Shown here: in pieces, positions 24,303 through 32,398 of the stretch
How positions within the stretch are numbered: position 1 is the first letter of the stretch
How the letters are laid out: every line of letters starts with the position of its first letter
Assembly: GCF_018847375.1 (NCBI RefSeq)
Contig: NZ_CP072036.1
Span: forward strand, 2,108,001-2,172,000
Direction: 5' to 3'
DNA: 64,000 nucleotides
From: Akkermansia massiliensis
Lineage (GTDB): Bacteria; Verrucomicrobiota; Verrucomicrobiia; Verrucomicrobiales; Akkermansiaceae
The notes under the pieces: model-generated
What the model was told of the DNA's origin: nothing
Databases searched by the model: none
Seen by the model: only the letters and a program-made list of their open reading frames with translations
Made by a program: the position numbers and the translations under genes

Positions 24303-25292
24303 TTATGGATTGGCGGTAGAGTCGGCATGCAGGGCGTCGTCTGCTGTGCTGCGCGTGACGGTGCATCCGAATTTGGTGATGCTTACCTTGATGTTTTTCA
24401 AGCCCCTGGTGGGGGAGTCTTTATTGGTTTCCCTTTCATCTTCGTACTCAAAACTGAAATCCTGGCCGTACGTGTCATTGCCAATCTTGCAGCAGTCCTT
24501 GCCGTCGGCGCGTACGTACCATCCGCAGGTCCATGAAAAGGAATCGGGAAGCGTCATGTTCTGCAAATGCCTTAAGCGAATCTCCTGCTCCTTGTCCCAT
24601 CTCCAGCCGATGTTGTCATGACGGTGAATGTTGAGAGCGTTGGGCCTTATCCGCAGCTTTCCCGGGATATGCACGGGGGTGAATCCTTCCGGGTCTTCCG
24701 CCCGTTCCATGATGGAAATGTTGCTGAAGCTGACAGCCAGGGGATGAAAGGTCATGACAAGCTTGGAGGAAGCTCCCGGTCTGTCTTTCTCCTTGTCCTG
24801 GGGGTGCTTTTCCACTCGTTTCCCGGAATGTTCCGCCTTAATGCCGGAAGGAACGAGAATGCTGAAAATGAAGGGGTCTCTTTCCGGCAATTCGTCGTCA
24901 AGGCTGGTTTTGACCCGAACCTTCAGCGTGGTGTCCTGAGTGAGGTCGCTATTGATTGTCAGTGTAGCCTGATTTTTTTCCTGGTCCGATTTTTCAATGG
25001 CGGCCGCCTTCTCCGGCTCCAGGGACCATTCAAGAGAGTCCAGGTCCACCCCCCGTAATCGCTTTCCGTTTAAAGTCAAGATGACCACTTCCCCGATACC
25101 CACCTCCGTGCGTTTTTTGTCCTCATCCTGGTCTCCCTTGTCCAGGAGGCATTGAGGGGAGGCAACTTCCGTTTCCGATTCGATGTAGAGGGAGCGGTCG
25201 TCCGTAGTTGGAACATCTTCTGCATGGGGCAGTGCAGCCAGGGAATACAGCAGGAGGACGGAAGAGAGAGCGCTGAAAGAGGGAGAGTTCAT
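24303..25292 (-). CDS. Exported hypothetical protein, paralogue of the broken gene at 1-806
   Basis: The 329-residue product has a signal peptide (MNSPSFSALSSVLLLYSLAALPHA) and a mature part with alternating beta-strand segments such as GIGEVVILTLNGKRL and TLTINSDLTQDTTLKVRVK, suggestive of Ig-like or beta-sandwich folds. A later block HPLAVSFSNISIMERAE and a Trp/Cys-rich SWTCGWYV are shared with the gene at the left edge of the window. No established family was recognised. It is the first gene of a two-gene leftward unit. Confidence 0.7.
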   Translation of the reverse strand: MNSPSFSALSSVLLLYSLAALPHAEDVPTTDDRSLYIESETEVASPQCLLDKGDQDEDKKRTEVGIGEVVILTLNGKRLRGVDLDSLEWSLEPEKAAAIEKSDQEKNQATLTINSDLTQDTTLKVRVKTSLDDELPERDPFIFSILVPSGIKAEHSGKRVEKHPQDKEKDRPGASSKLVMTFHPLAVSFSNISIMERAEDPEGFTPVHIPGKLRIRPNALNIHRHDNIGWRWDKEQEIRLRHLQNMTLPDSFSWTCGWYVRADGKDCCKIGNDTYGQDFSFEYEDERETNKDSPTRGLKNIKVSITKFGCTVTRSTADDALHADSTANP

Positions 25293-25420
25293 GCAGATGC
25301 AGGATTAACGGAAACGGTACTTATGATAGCCTTTTATGCATTCAAATGTCAATGAAGCCAACAATATGTTAGATACTGTGTTTGAAGTTCATAGAGGTGG
25401 AATTGTCTTTTCACTCCTCA

Positions 25421-25531
25421 ATAAAAAGGACCGCTCCATGAATGAGGCGGTCCCTGGAAAGTGAGAAGTAGCTGAGTCGGCGATTAGTGCGCCTTGCAGA
25501 ATTATTCGAAGCGGTCCAGCGCTTCCTTCAG
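25421..25531 (-). repeat. Second copy of the aminotransferase gene end and its terminator
   Basis: Positions 25484-25531 match 31061-31108, the last 16 codons of the aminotransferase gene, at 45 of 48 bases. The hairpin at 25428-25453 (GGACCGC with GCGGTCC, T run on the minus strand) matches the terminator at 31001-31030. The spacer between the two parts has diverged. The copy is therefore old, not a recent assembly artefact. Confidence 0.8.
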
Positions 25532-25665
25532 CACGTCCGGCTTCTTTCCGTATCTTGTCTGCATTCTGGTAGAACGGGATAATTTGTCCTTCAATCCATC
25601 AGTTTTTTGAGCCAGGGAAGCTCCGGTTCTGCAAAGAACGGTCTGTCTGAATAGGCTGAATGGGG
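25532..25665 (-). pseudogene. Degenerate fragment related to the 23457-24284 gene
   Basis: In the leftward sense this stretch still encodes ELPWLKKLMD, a stop and frameshift, then GQIIPFYQNADKIRKEAG. These match ELLRLKKLLASGQVILFYQG followed by ADKMRKEAR of the intact protein at 23457-24284. Its left border joins directly to the aminotransferase-tail copy, so it marks a recombination junction. Confidence 0.7.
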
Positions 25666-25686
25666 AATGACTTTTCTTCCCCTGCT

Positions 25687-25899
25687 TCAAAAGAAGTTCA
25701 CATTGAGCAGCCGGATTCCAATGTTGCGAACCTTTCGGAGCTCCATAACCAGTTTGATGAGTTCTTCGTTGATTTTACGCTTGGGGCTATGGCGCGGCCG
25801 CCGGGTTTGCGCTGTAAGTCCTTTTTTCCCTTTTGCTTTCATTTTCATTGTTTCTTTCTGCCTCAGTGTTGAAGCGATTTCTATGAATCTCACAATCAA
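25687..25899 (-). pseudogene. Transposase/integrase relic (IS481/IS3-like HTH fragment)
   Basis: A 70-codon leftward frame contains KGLTAQTRRPRHSPKRKINE followed by ELIKLVMELRKVRNIGIRLL. This resembles the linker between the helix-turn-helix and the DDE core in IS481-type transposases (RRPHRSP, then ELRK-x-RNIGARRL). The frame breaks immediately after this piece, and no DDE core is found. Assignment rests on pattern only. Confidence 0.5.
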
Positions 25900-25915
25900 T
25901 TATTTGTATCAAAAT

Positions 25916-26201
25916 CGGATTTCCAATCCGGAGACAAGCTATAAATTTGAAAAAAAGCATTTAATACAAAATTATTTGGACCATAGACAGAAAATTTGAA
26001 TGGACGGAAGACGTGCATCCGGGAAAGAAACAGATGGGAATTTTTCTATTCTTCCTGTTGCCATCAGGATTTTTCAAGGAACCAAAAAGCTTGTCGTCAA
26101 AATGTTATAGGTTAGTTGCACTGATATTATTTCCCGTTCCAGGGATGGAGCCTCCTTTCAGGCTGTTGGCGCATGGGCCCTGTCTCCGGATTGGAAATCC
26201 G
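25916..26201. mobile_element. 286-bp element with 21-base inverted palindromic ends
   Basis: The 21-base end at 25916-25936 (CGGATTTCCAATCCGGAGAC plus A) recurs as its exact reverse complement at 26181-26201. The core is again a palindrome CGGATT-N3-AATCCG, as in the element at 21581-21770, but with a different middle triplet and flank. The interior is unrelated to the other element and has no credible gene. It sits upstream of the autotransporter gene. Confidence 0.65.
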
Positions 26202-26246
26202 CTAATTTGCATTCATTCCCTACTGGAAAACATGACATTTATATCC

Positions 26247-26390
26247 ATGAACCATTCAGCGTCAAGATTTTATCTCCTGCTAAACTTATCCTGTTTTGCT
26301 GCGCATGCAGTTCCCCTTCCTGAAGAATATTCATCCTCCATGACTACTTCCTCGCCGCGTGCAGCTGCCGATTCCCCAGTCATAGCCTAA
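26247..26390 (+). CDS. Short ORF with signal-peptide-like start, doubtful
   Basis: A 47-residue frame starts MNHSASRFYLLLNLSCFAAH and continues AVPLPEEYSSS before a stop. It looks like the first part of an exported protein whose remainder is lost, lying just before the autotransporter. No homologue was recognised and no Shine-Dalgarno sequence is seen. Confidence 0.2.
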   Translation: MNHSASRFYLLLNLSCFAAHAVPLPEEYSSSMTTSSPRAAADSPVIA

Positions 26391-26464
26391 TATAGCCTTT
26401 CAGGCGTATAACTTCTGAAAATTGCTCCAAATAGATTAATTCGCTTCCAAATCCATTCAATACC

Positions 26465-29400
26465 ATGAGACTACATCTTCCTTCCCCTTTGCTCCGCTAC
26501 GTGCTTGCCGGCCTGTTCATCGGCACCTTTCCGGCCGCATCCGGTGCGGACTACACTGTGAACAACACCCAGTCCACCATGCCGGGCAGCAACCTGTACG
26601 GCACATTGGAAGAATTGAGGGCGTCCGGTTTGCTGCGTGCCAACGACACGGTAGTCCTGCATAACGACGACTCCACGCTGACCGGAGGCCTGAATCTTCT
26701 CATTAACGTTCAGTCTGACAACACGGCGGCAGCGCGCACGCTGGATCTGGCTGGGCTGGGGACAACTCCCATGTTTTTCCTGAAGAAAGGAGACCATGGC
26801 GCTGACATGAATTCCATCATCTGGGAGAATGCGGGCAACCGGGTCCTGCGTGTGGAGGGATTCGGCAGCAATGCCACTCTGAATCTTACCGGAGCAGTCA
26901 CGTTCCGCAACAATACGGGAATCTATGATGATTCCACCGCTCCGGGCGGCGGCGCGATTGCCATTCAGGGTCAAGGTCTCGCTTCAGTCTCGCTGGATGA
27001 CAATGCCGTTTTCATCGGAAATTACGCGTCTTCCGCAAGCGGAGAGGTTAGAGGAGGCGCAGTTCTGGCGTTCTCCAACGATGCCCGGATCACTCTGGGC
27101 ATCGGCGCCGTTTTCCATGCCAACTATGTTTTGGCGTCAGACAAAGCAGGCGGCGGGGGTGGCGCAATGTTTACCAAGGGCGGTTCCTCCTCCATTGAAA
27201 TAGGTGATGACGCCACGTTCACGGACAACTATGTCCAGGCTGGCAAGTCCAGCTACGGAGGAGCGATAGGCGCCGATAGAAACGCCACCTCCATTACTCT
27301 GGGAGACCGCGCGACTTTCAGCGGCAACCATATTTCCACCTCGGCAGACGGAGCAGCCAGTGAAGGCGGAGCGATCAGCACCTACATCACGATCGGAGAC
27401 GCCTCCGTCACGCTGGGAGACAGAGCCGTCTTCACCGGGAATTACATCCTGGCCGCCGGAACGGGAAAAGGAGCCGGCGGGGCGGTTGCGGTGCGGGCAA
27501 ATGGAGGGCCTGCGTCCCTCACTGTTGGGGCGGGTGCAAGCTTCACGGGCAACTACATCTCCGCATCATCCGGTGACGGAGGTGCCATCTGGATGTCTTC
27601 AGGGGGGGAGTGCACGCTGGGAGCCAACGTTTCCTTCATCGGAAATTACATTCAGGCGTCTTCCGGCAGCGGCGGGGCGATTTACCTGAAGAATCAGCAG
27701 CTGACCATTCAGGACGGGGCGAATTTCACGAACAATTACGCGCCCACGGCAGGGGGAGCCATCCTGATCAACAATTTCGGCACCAACGCCGCCCAGCAAT
27801 TCCTGGCGCAGACCCACGACGTTCTTTTCAGCGGCAATATGACAGGGGGAACCTTCACGCGCAACGATAACGGAACGTTTACCGTAGACGGGGGAACAGC
27901 CAACGCCATCCATGTTGAAAGGTTAGGCTCCTTGCAGTTGGCTGCCGGGGAAGGACGGAACATCCAGTTTGACGACCCGATCACCTCAGGAACGGACTAC
28001 GCAATAACGCTCGCGATCAACCGGTATACGGATGACAATGGGACTGATCACGACACTTCCGGCACGGTCGTCTTCAGCGGAACACGCTATCAGGGTACGG
28101 ACGCCCATCTGGTTGCCAGCCGTTACAACAACTTCCGGGGAAAGACCACGGTATACGGAGGCACGCTGGAACTCAGGGACGGAGTCGTTTTCGGGCGCAC
28201 GGGGAGCATGACGGATACGGGAACATCCTTTACGCTTAATGCCGGAGCCACTCTTCGAAGCAAAGGCGCCGTCAGTGAGATCAACGCCGCCTCGATCGTC
28301 CTCAACGGCACGGTAGACACCGAAGGCACGCTCCTGCTGAACGGAAACGTCACAGCCTCCGACGCAATGCTCAAAACCGGACAGGGAGCCCTTGACCTGA
28401 GGAATACCGGAACCAATCTGTTCACGAACGGAGTTGCGCTCAACGAAGGCAGCATCCTGATTAACGACATGGAACAGATTCGGACCGGCTCAGGCGCGTA
28501 CATCACAGGTTCCGGCACACTGGACATCCGGTCCGCAGGCACCGTAACCCTCCCGGATTCGCTGGCCGGATTTGGCGGAACCATCGCCCTGACTGATACC
28601 CGGCTCCGTCCGGACGCCACAGGACAAACCGTGCTCGGCACCGCAACCCTGCGGCTCGGAAGCGGCTCCGAACTCTCCGTCACGGAAAATTTTTCCATCA
28701 GCAAGCTGCATCTGGCCGGAGGAACGCTTACCGTCCAGGTGGACGGTGACGCTTCCCGGCTGGAACACCAGCTCTCCGTCTCCGGCAGTCTTGACATCAC
28801 GTCGGCATCCACGCTGGCCGTCTCCGGTCTGAAAGACAGTCTGGACCACATAGCTCCTCAACCGGGCTTCCTGGACCGCGATCTTCAGGAACTGGCTCTG
28901 GACGGCACCATCAATGCGGACGCCCTGCTGGTGGTACAAGCCGGAAACGTCGCGAATACAACTCTTCTGGACTTGGTGGATGCTGATACGGGCGAGGCCA
29001 TCACCGGCGGCGAGGAACGCGAAGTTACCTACCAGGATACCGTTACCGCGACCTACAGCTATATTGCCGTAGCCGGCACCAATGAGCACAGCGGCCAGAC
29101 GGGGATCCACCTCACCTACGGACTCAAGGAATTGAACATCCATGATGGGAAAACCTGGGTTCTGGACGCTCCGGCCGATCCGGACAGCGACCGGACGCTC
29201 GTTGCCCGGATTACAGGCGGCGGCGCGCTGCAGCTGAACAGCGATGCGGCCGGCATCACCATCACCTCCGCTGCGAACCACACGGGGGGAACCCTCATCA
29301 ACTCCGGCCTGGTCACTGCCGGAGCGGACAACCTCTTCAGCGCCGGAATCCTGGAGGTCAAGGAAGGTGCAACATTTGACACGGCCGCCACTACGCAAAC

Positions 29401-30901
29401 CAACAGCAAAGGGTTTATTCTGCAAGGCTTGCTCAAGGGCGGCCAGGCATTCTCCAACACGGGCGCCATGTATGTCTTCACCAGCGCGCAGGTGGAATCG
29501 GCCCTTGCCAACACCGGAACGCTCCTATTGGCCAATACAACGGGCACAGGGCAGGACTTCCAGTTTTCAGGAGGCCTGAAGGGCGACGGAGGGCATGTAG
29601 CCTTTGAAGGAAGCGGCCGTGACACATTGAAGCTCGGCTCCCTCTCCGGATCGCAGGCCTTTACAATGAACATCAACCTGGCCGCCGGAACAAGCGACCG
29701 CATCGCCATCGCCGGGGAGGCTTCCGGCACGCACACGGTTCATTTCATCCTGCAAGGCGGCATTCCCTCCTCCCCGTCCTTCATACACGACATGATCACA
29801 TGGGACAGTCTGGCGGAAGACAGTAATGCGGCAACGCTCTTTACCGGAACGCTTGATGCGGGTTTTTACTCCTACGGCCTTAAACTCAACGCCGCAGGTA
29901 ATGGATACGACCTGTCGCCGGAGGGCTACAACAACCTGGGCGGCGTACTGCTCAATGTGCTTGGCTGCATGAGTACGGGATGGTTTGAACAGCTTGACAC
30001 CCTCTCCAAACGCATGGGAGAGCTGCGCATGGGAGCGGACTTTTACAGGCAGCAGGACCAACAGGCCAGGAACGCCGGAGAGGCGCCCAGGGGGCACTAC
30101 TGGGCGCGCACGGCTTCCGGACGCACGGACACGGACCTGGGCATCGCCGGAGTATGCGGCTTTACGGAATACCAGTATGGGGCAGACAGCGGCGCGGACT
30201 GGATTGTTGCATCCGGGAGAAACAGCATGCTGGCTGCCGGCCTCTTCGGAGGATATCGCCGGAGTGACCGCCGCTTCCATGACGGCTGGGGAAGCAAGGG
30301 CAGCACGGACAGCGGTTACGGAGGCCTTTACGCCTCATGGCTGCACAGCAGGGGGTGGTTTGCGGACGCGGTTCTCAAGGGAATGAGCTACAATGCCGCA
30401 TGGACCGCGGTCCAGCCCGGGGGCACGGAACGGGGCAGCTATGACAACTGGGGATTGGGAATGAGCATGGAAGCCGGGCGGCAGTGGAGCAGCGCCGGAG
30501 GATGGTTCCTGGAACCCTCCGTGCAAATCGCATGGCTTCATTCCGGTTCCACGCATATCGTCACGAACCAGGGCCTGGAAGTGGCGGGAAGCGCAGCCGA
30601 CATCTGGCAATTTGCCGGACGCCTGCGAGCCGGACGCACATGGAGCGTCAACGGAGGCAGGCAGCTGGTGCAGGGCTACGTGAAAACCGGTGTTACGCAG
30701 CAGGCAAGCAATGGCGGTGAAGTAAAGGCCGCCGGCAATCAGTGGCGTCCGAATACGGATGGAACCCGCGGCATGGTTGGCTGCGGCGTAGCATGGCAGC
30801 TCAGCGCCCGCGATCAGGTGCACCTGGACTACGAATATGTCTACGGAGACAAATACGATCGTCCCTGGACGATCAATTTGGGGTATACGCGGAGTTTTTA
30901 G
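26465..30901 (+). CDS. Autotransporter with Chlamydia Pmp-like GGA/FxxN repeats
   Basis: The 1478-residue protein has a signal peptide (cleavage near TFPAASGA). Residues about 155-460 hold at least seven units that pair a GGA[IVM] motif with an F-x-x-N motif (FIGN, FHAN, FTDN, FSGN, FTGN, FTNN), the hallmark of polymorphic membrane proteins. Further beta-helix-like repeats extend to about 1150 and include SGTVVFSGTRY and GKTTVYGGTLEL. A C-terminal beta-barrel of about 280 residues ends INLGYTRSF, with terminal Phe. By family it is a type V surface protein, probably an adhesin. A terminator follows; gene relics and a miniature element lie upstream. Confidence 0.9.
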   Translation: MRLHLPSPLLRYVLAGLFIGTFPAASGADYTVNNTQSTMPGSNLYGTLEELRASGLLRANDTVVLHNDDSTLTGGLNLLINVQSDNTAAARTLDLAGLGTTPMFFLKKGDHGADMNSIIWENAGNRVLRVEGFGSNATLNLTGAVTFRNNTGIYDDSTAPGGGAIAIQGQGLASVSLDDNAVFIGNYASSASGEVRGGAVLAFSNDARITLGIGAVFHANYVLASDKAGGGGGAMFTKGGSSSIEIGDDATFTDNYVQAGKSSYGGAIGADRNATSITLGDRATFSGNHISTSADGAASEGGAISTYITIGDASVTLGDRAVFTGNYILAAGTGKGAGGAVAVRANGGPASLTVGAGASFTGNYISASSGDGGAIWMSSGGECTLGANVSFIGNYIQASSGSGGAIYLKNQQLTIQDGANFTNNYAPTAGGAILINNFGTNAAQQFLAQTHDVLFSGNMTGGTFTRNDNGTFTVDGGTANAIHVERLGSLQLAAGEGRNIQFDDPITSGTDYAITLAINRYTDDNGTDHDTSGTVVFSGTRYQGTDAHLVASRYNNFRGKTTVYGGTLELRDGVVFGRTGSMTDTGTSFTLNAGATLRSKGAVSEINAASIVLNGTVDTEGTLLLNGNVTASDAMLKTGQGALDLRNTGTNLFTNGVALNEGSILINDMEQIRTGSGAYITGSGTLDIRSAGTVTLPDSLAGFGGTIALTDTRLRPDATGQTVLGTATLRLGSGSELSVTENFSISKLHLAGGTLTVQVDGDASRLEHQLSVSGSLDITSASTLAVSGLKDSLDHIAPQPGFLDRDLQELALDGTINADALLVVQAGNVANTTLLDLVDADTGEAITGGEEREVTYQDTVTATYSYIAVAGTNEHSGQTGIHLTYGLKELNIHDGKTWVLDAPADPDSDRTLVARITGGGALQLNSDAAGITITSAANHTGGTLINSGLVTAGADNLFSAGILEVKEGATFDTAATTQTNSKGFILQGLLKGGQAFSNTGAMYVFTSAQVESALANTGTLLLANTTGTGQDFQFSGGLKGDGGHVAFEGSGRDTLKLGSLSGSQAFTMNINLAAGTSDRIAIAGEASGTHTVHFILQGGIPSSPSFIHDMITWDSLAEDSNAATLFTGTLDAGFYSYGLKLNAAGNGYDLSPEGYNNLGGVLLNVLGCMSTGWFEQLDTLSKRMGELRMGADFYRQQDQQARNAGEAPRGHYWARTASGRTDTDLGIAGVCGFTEYQYGADSGADWIVASGRNSMLAAGLFGGYRRSDRRFHDGWGSKGSTDSGYGGLYASWLHSRGWFADAVLKGMSYNAAWTAVQPGGTERGSYDNWGLGMSMEAGRQWSSAGGWFLEPSVQIAWLHSGSTHIVTNQGLEVAGSAADIWQFAGRLRAGRTWSVNGGRQLVQGYVKTGVTQQASNGGEVKAAGNQWRPNTDGTRGMVGCGVAWQLSARDQVHLDYEYVYGDKYDRPWTINLGYTRSF

Positions 30902-30929
30902 GCACGAAGGAATTCATATCTCTTCCTCC

Positions 30930-30960
30930 ACCCGGCAAGTTCACTCTTGCCGGGTGTTTT
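30930..30960 (+). terminator. Terminator of the autotransporter gene
   Basis: A perfect 10-bp stem (30930-30939 with 30946-30955, 6-base loop) is followed by GTTTTG. Confidence 0.85.
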
Positions 30961-31000
30961 GTTTCTGCCGGTCCTGCCGGAAAGTCTTCTCATGAGGAAT

Positions 31001-31030
31001 AAAAAAGACCGCTTCATGAATGAAGCGGTC
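31001..31030 (-). terminator. Terminator of the aminotransferase gene
   Basis: GACCGCTTCA (31007-31016) pairs with TGAAGCGGTC (31021-31030) over a 4-base loop. Six T follow on the minus strand. The same hairpin is found in altered form at 25428-25453 and 23303-23329. Confidence 0.85.
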
Positions 31031-31060
31031 CTGAAGATTGGAAAAATCAGTATTTGACGC

Positions 31061-32227
31061 TTAGTGCGCCTTGCAGAATTCTTCAAAGCGGTCCAGCGCT
31101 TCTTTCAGAATGTCCAGCGTGGTGCAGTAGCTGATGCGGATGGCCTTGTCATTGCCGAAGGCGATGCCGGGGACGGCCGCCACCTTGTAGCGTTCCAGAA
31201 GCTTGTCGCACAGGTTCAGGGAGGTGAGCCCCAGCTTGCTGGTGTCCACAAAGAAGTAGAAGGCTCCCTGCGGTTCCACAACGCTGACGTTCGGGATGGC
31301 GTTGAGGCGGGAGAGGACGTACTGGCGGCGCATGTCGTATTCGTCACGCATGTCGCTGATGAAGCTCTGGTCTCCCGTGAGGGCCTCAATGCCGCCGTAC
31401 TGCGCGAAGGTGCAGACGTTGGAGGTGGTGTGGTCCTGAATCATCTGGATGGCCTTGGCAATGGGGGCCGGAGCTGCGGAGTAGCCCATGCGCCAGCCGG
31501 TCATGGCATAGCCCTTGGAGAAGCCGTTGATGGTGATGGTCAGGTCGTACAACTCAGGGCTGAGGGAGGCGATGCTGACGTGCCTGGTGTCTCCGTACAC
31601 GAGGTGTTCGTAGATTTCGTCAGCCAGGATGAGGATGTCTTCGCTCAGGGCCACTTCTCCCAGGGCGCGCAGTTCTTCTTCTGAATAAACGGCTCCGGTC
31701 GGGTTGTTCGGCGTGGTGAGGATGACCATCTTGGTGCGGGGGGTCATGGCTTCCTCAAACTGTTCCGCAGTGAGCTTCCAGCCGTTTTCCGGCGTGGTTT
31801 CCACGATGACGGGAATGCCGCCGCACATGCGGACCATTTCCGGATAGCTGACCCAGTACGGGGAGGGGATGATGACTTCGTCCCCCTCGGAGACGGTCGC
31901 CATGATGGCGTTGAAGCAGGCGTGCTTGGCGCCGGCGCCCACGGTGATCTGGCTGGGATCATATTCCAGATTGTTTTCCCTCTTGAGCTTGTCGGCAATG
32001 GCCTGGCGGAGTGCGGGCAGACCGGCGGAAGGAGTGTACTTGGTAGCTCCGTTGTTCAGGGCCGTGATGGCTGCCTGCTTGATGTTTTCAGGGGTGTCCA
32101 TTTCCGGTTCACCGCCTGCCAAACCGTAAACTTCTTCACCGGCGGCCTTCATAGCCTTGGCCCGGTTGGTCACCTTGAGGGTCAGGGAAGGGGTCAATGC
32201 AGCAATGCTGGGGGAAATCATGTCCAT
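31061..32227 (-). CDS. PLP-dependent aspartate aminotransferase (class I)
   Basis: The enzyme interconverts aspartate and oxaloacetate with glutamate/2-oxoglutarate. The 388-residue sequence fits the AspAT I-gamma group: YTPSAGLPALRQAIADKL, the TTPNNPTGAVYS motif, ADEIYEHLVY, and GFSKGYAMTGWRMG with the PLP Lys238. Related prephenate or Ala aminotransferases cannot be ruled out. Copies of its 3' end and terminator occur at 25.4 kb and, decayed, at 23.3 kb. Confidence 0.9.
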   Translation of the reverse strand: MDMISPSIAALTPSLTLKVTNRAKAMKAAGEEVYGLAGGEPEMDTPENIKQAAITALNNGATKYTPSAGLPALRQAIADKLKRENNLEYDPSQITVGAGAKHACFNAIMATVSEGDEVIIPSPYWVSYPEMVRMCGGIPVIVETTPENGWKLTAEQFEEAMTPRTKMVILTTPNNPTGAVYSEEELRALGEVALSEDILILADEIYEHLVYGDTRHVSIASLSPELYDLTITINGFSKGYAMTGWRMGYSAAPAPIAKAIQMIQDHTTSNVCTFAQYGGIEALTGDQSFISDMRDEYDMRRQYVLSRLNAIPNVSVVEPQGAFYFFVDTSKLGLTSLNLCDKLLERYKVAAVPGIAFGNDKAIRISYCTTLDILKEALDRFEEFCKAH

Positions 32228-32398
32228 TGTTGTGGTGCGATCGTAGAATTTTGATGCCCTGGCGGAAAACAGGCTATTCCCCGCACAGGCGGAAAAACTT
32301 TACTCACTGAGCGCACCCCTGGCAAGGAGAATGCTTGTGAAGACCATTCTTTTTCTTGCGGAGAGCGCGCCTCCCCTCGCGGAAGGGAAGTTTCAATG

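Larger units (their letters stand above)
25293..26464. other. 1.17-kb region of gene relics and a miniature element
   Basis: No intact gene is supported. From left to right it holds a copy of the aminotransferase 3' end with its terminator (25421-25531), a degenerate piece of the 23457-24284 gene family (25532-25665), a transposase scrap (25687-25899), a 286-bp element with inverted palindromic ends (25916-26201) and a short signal-peptide-like ORF (26247-26390). Each is listed separately. Confidence 0.65.
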
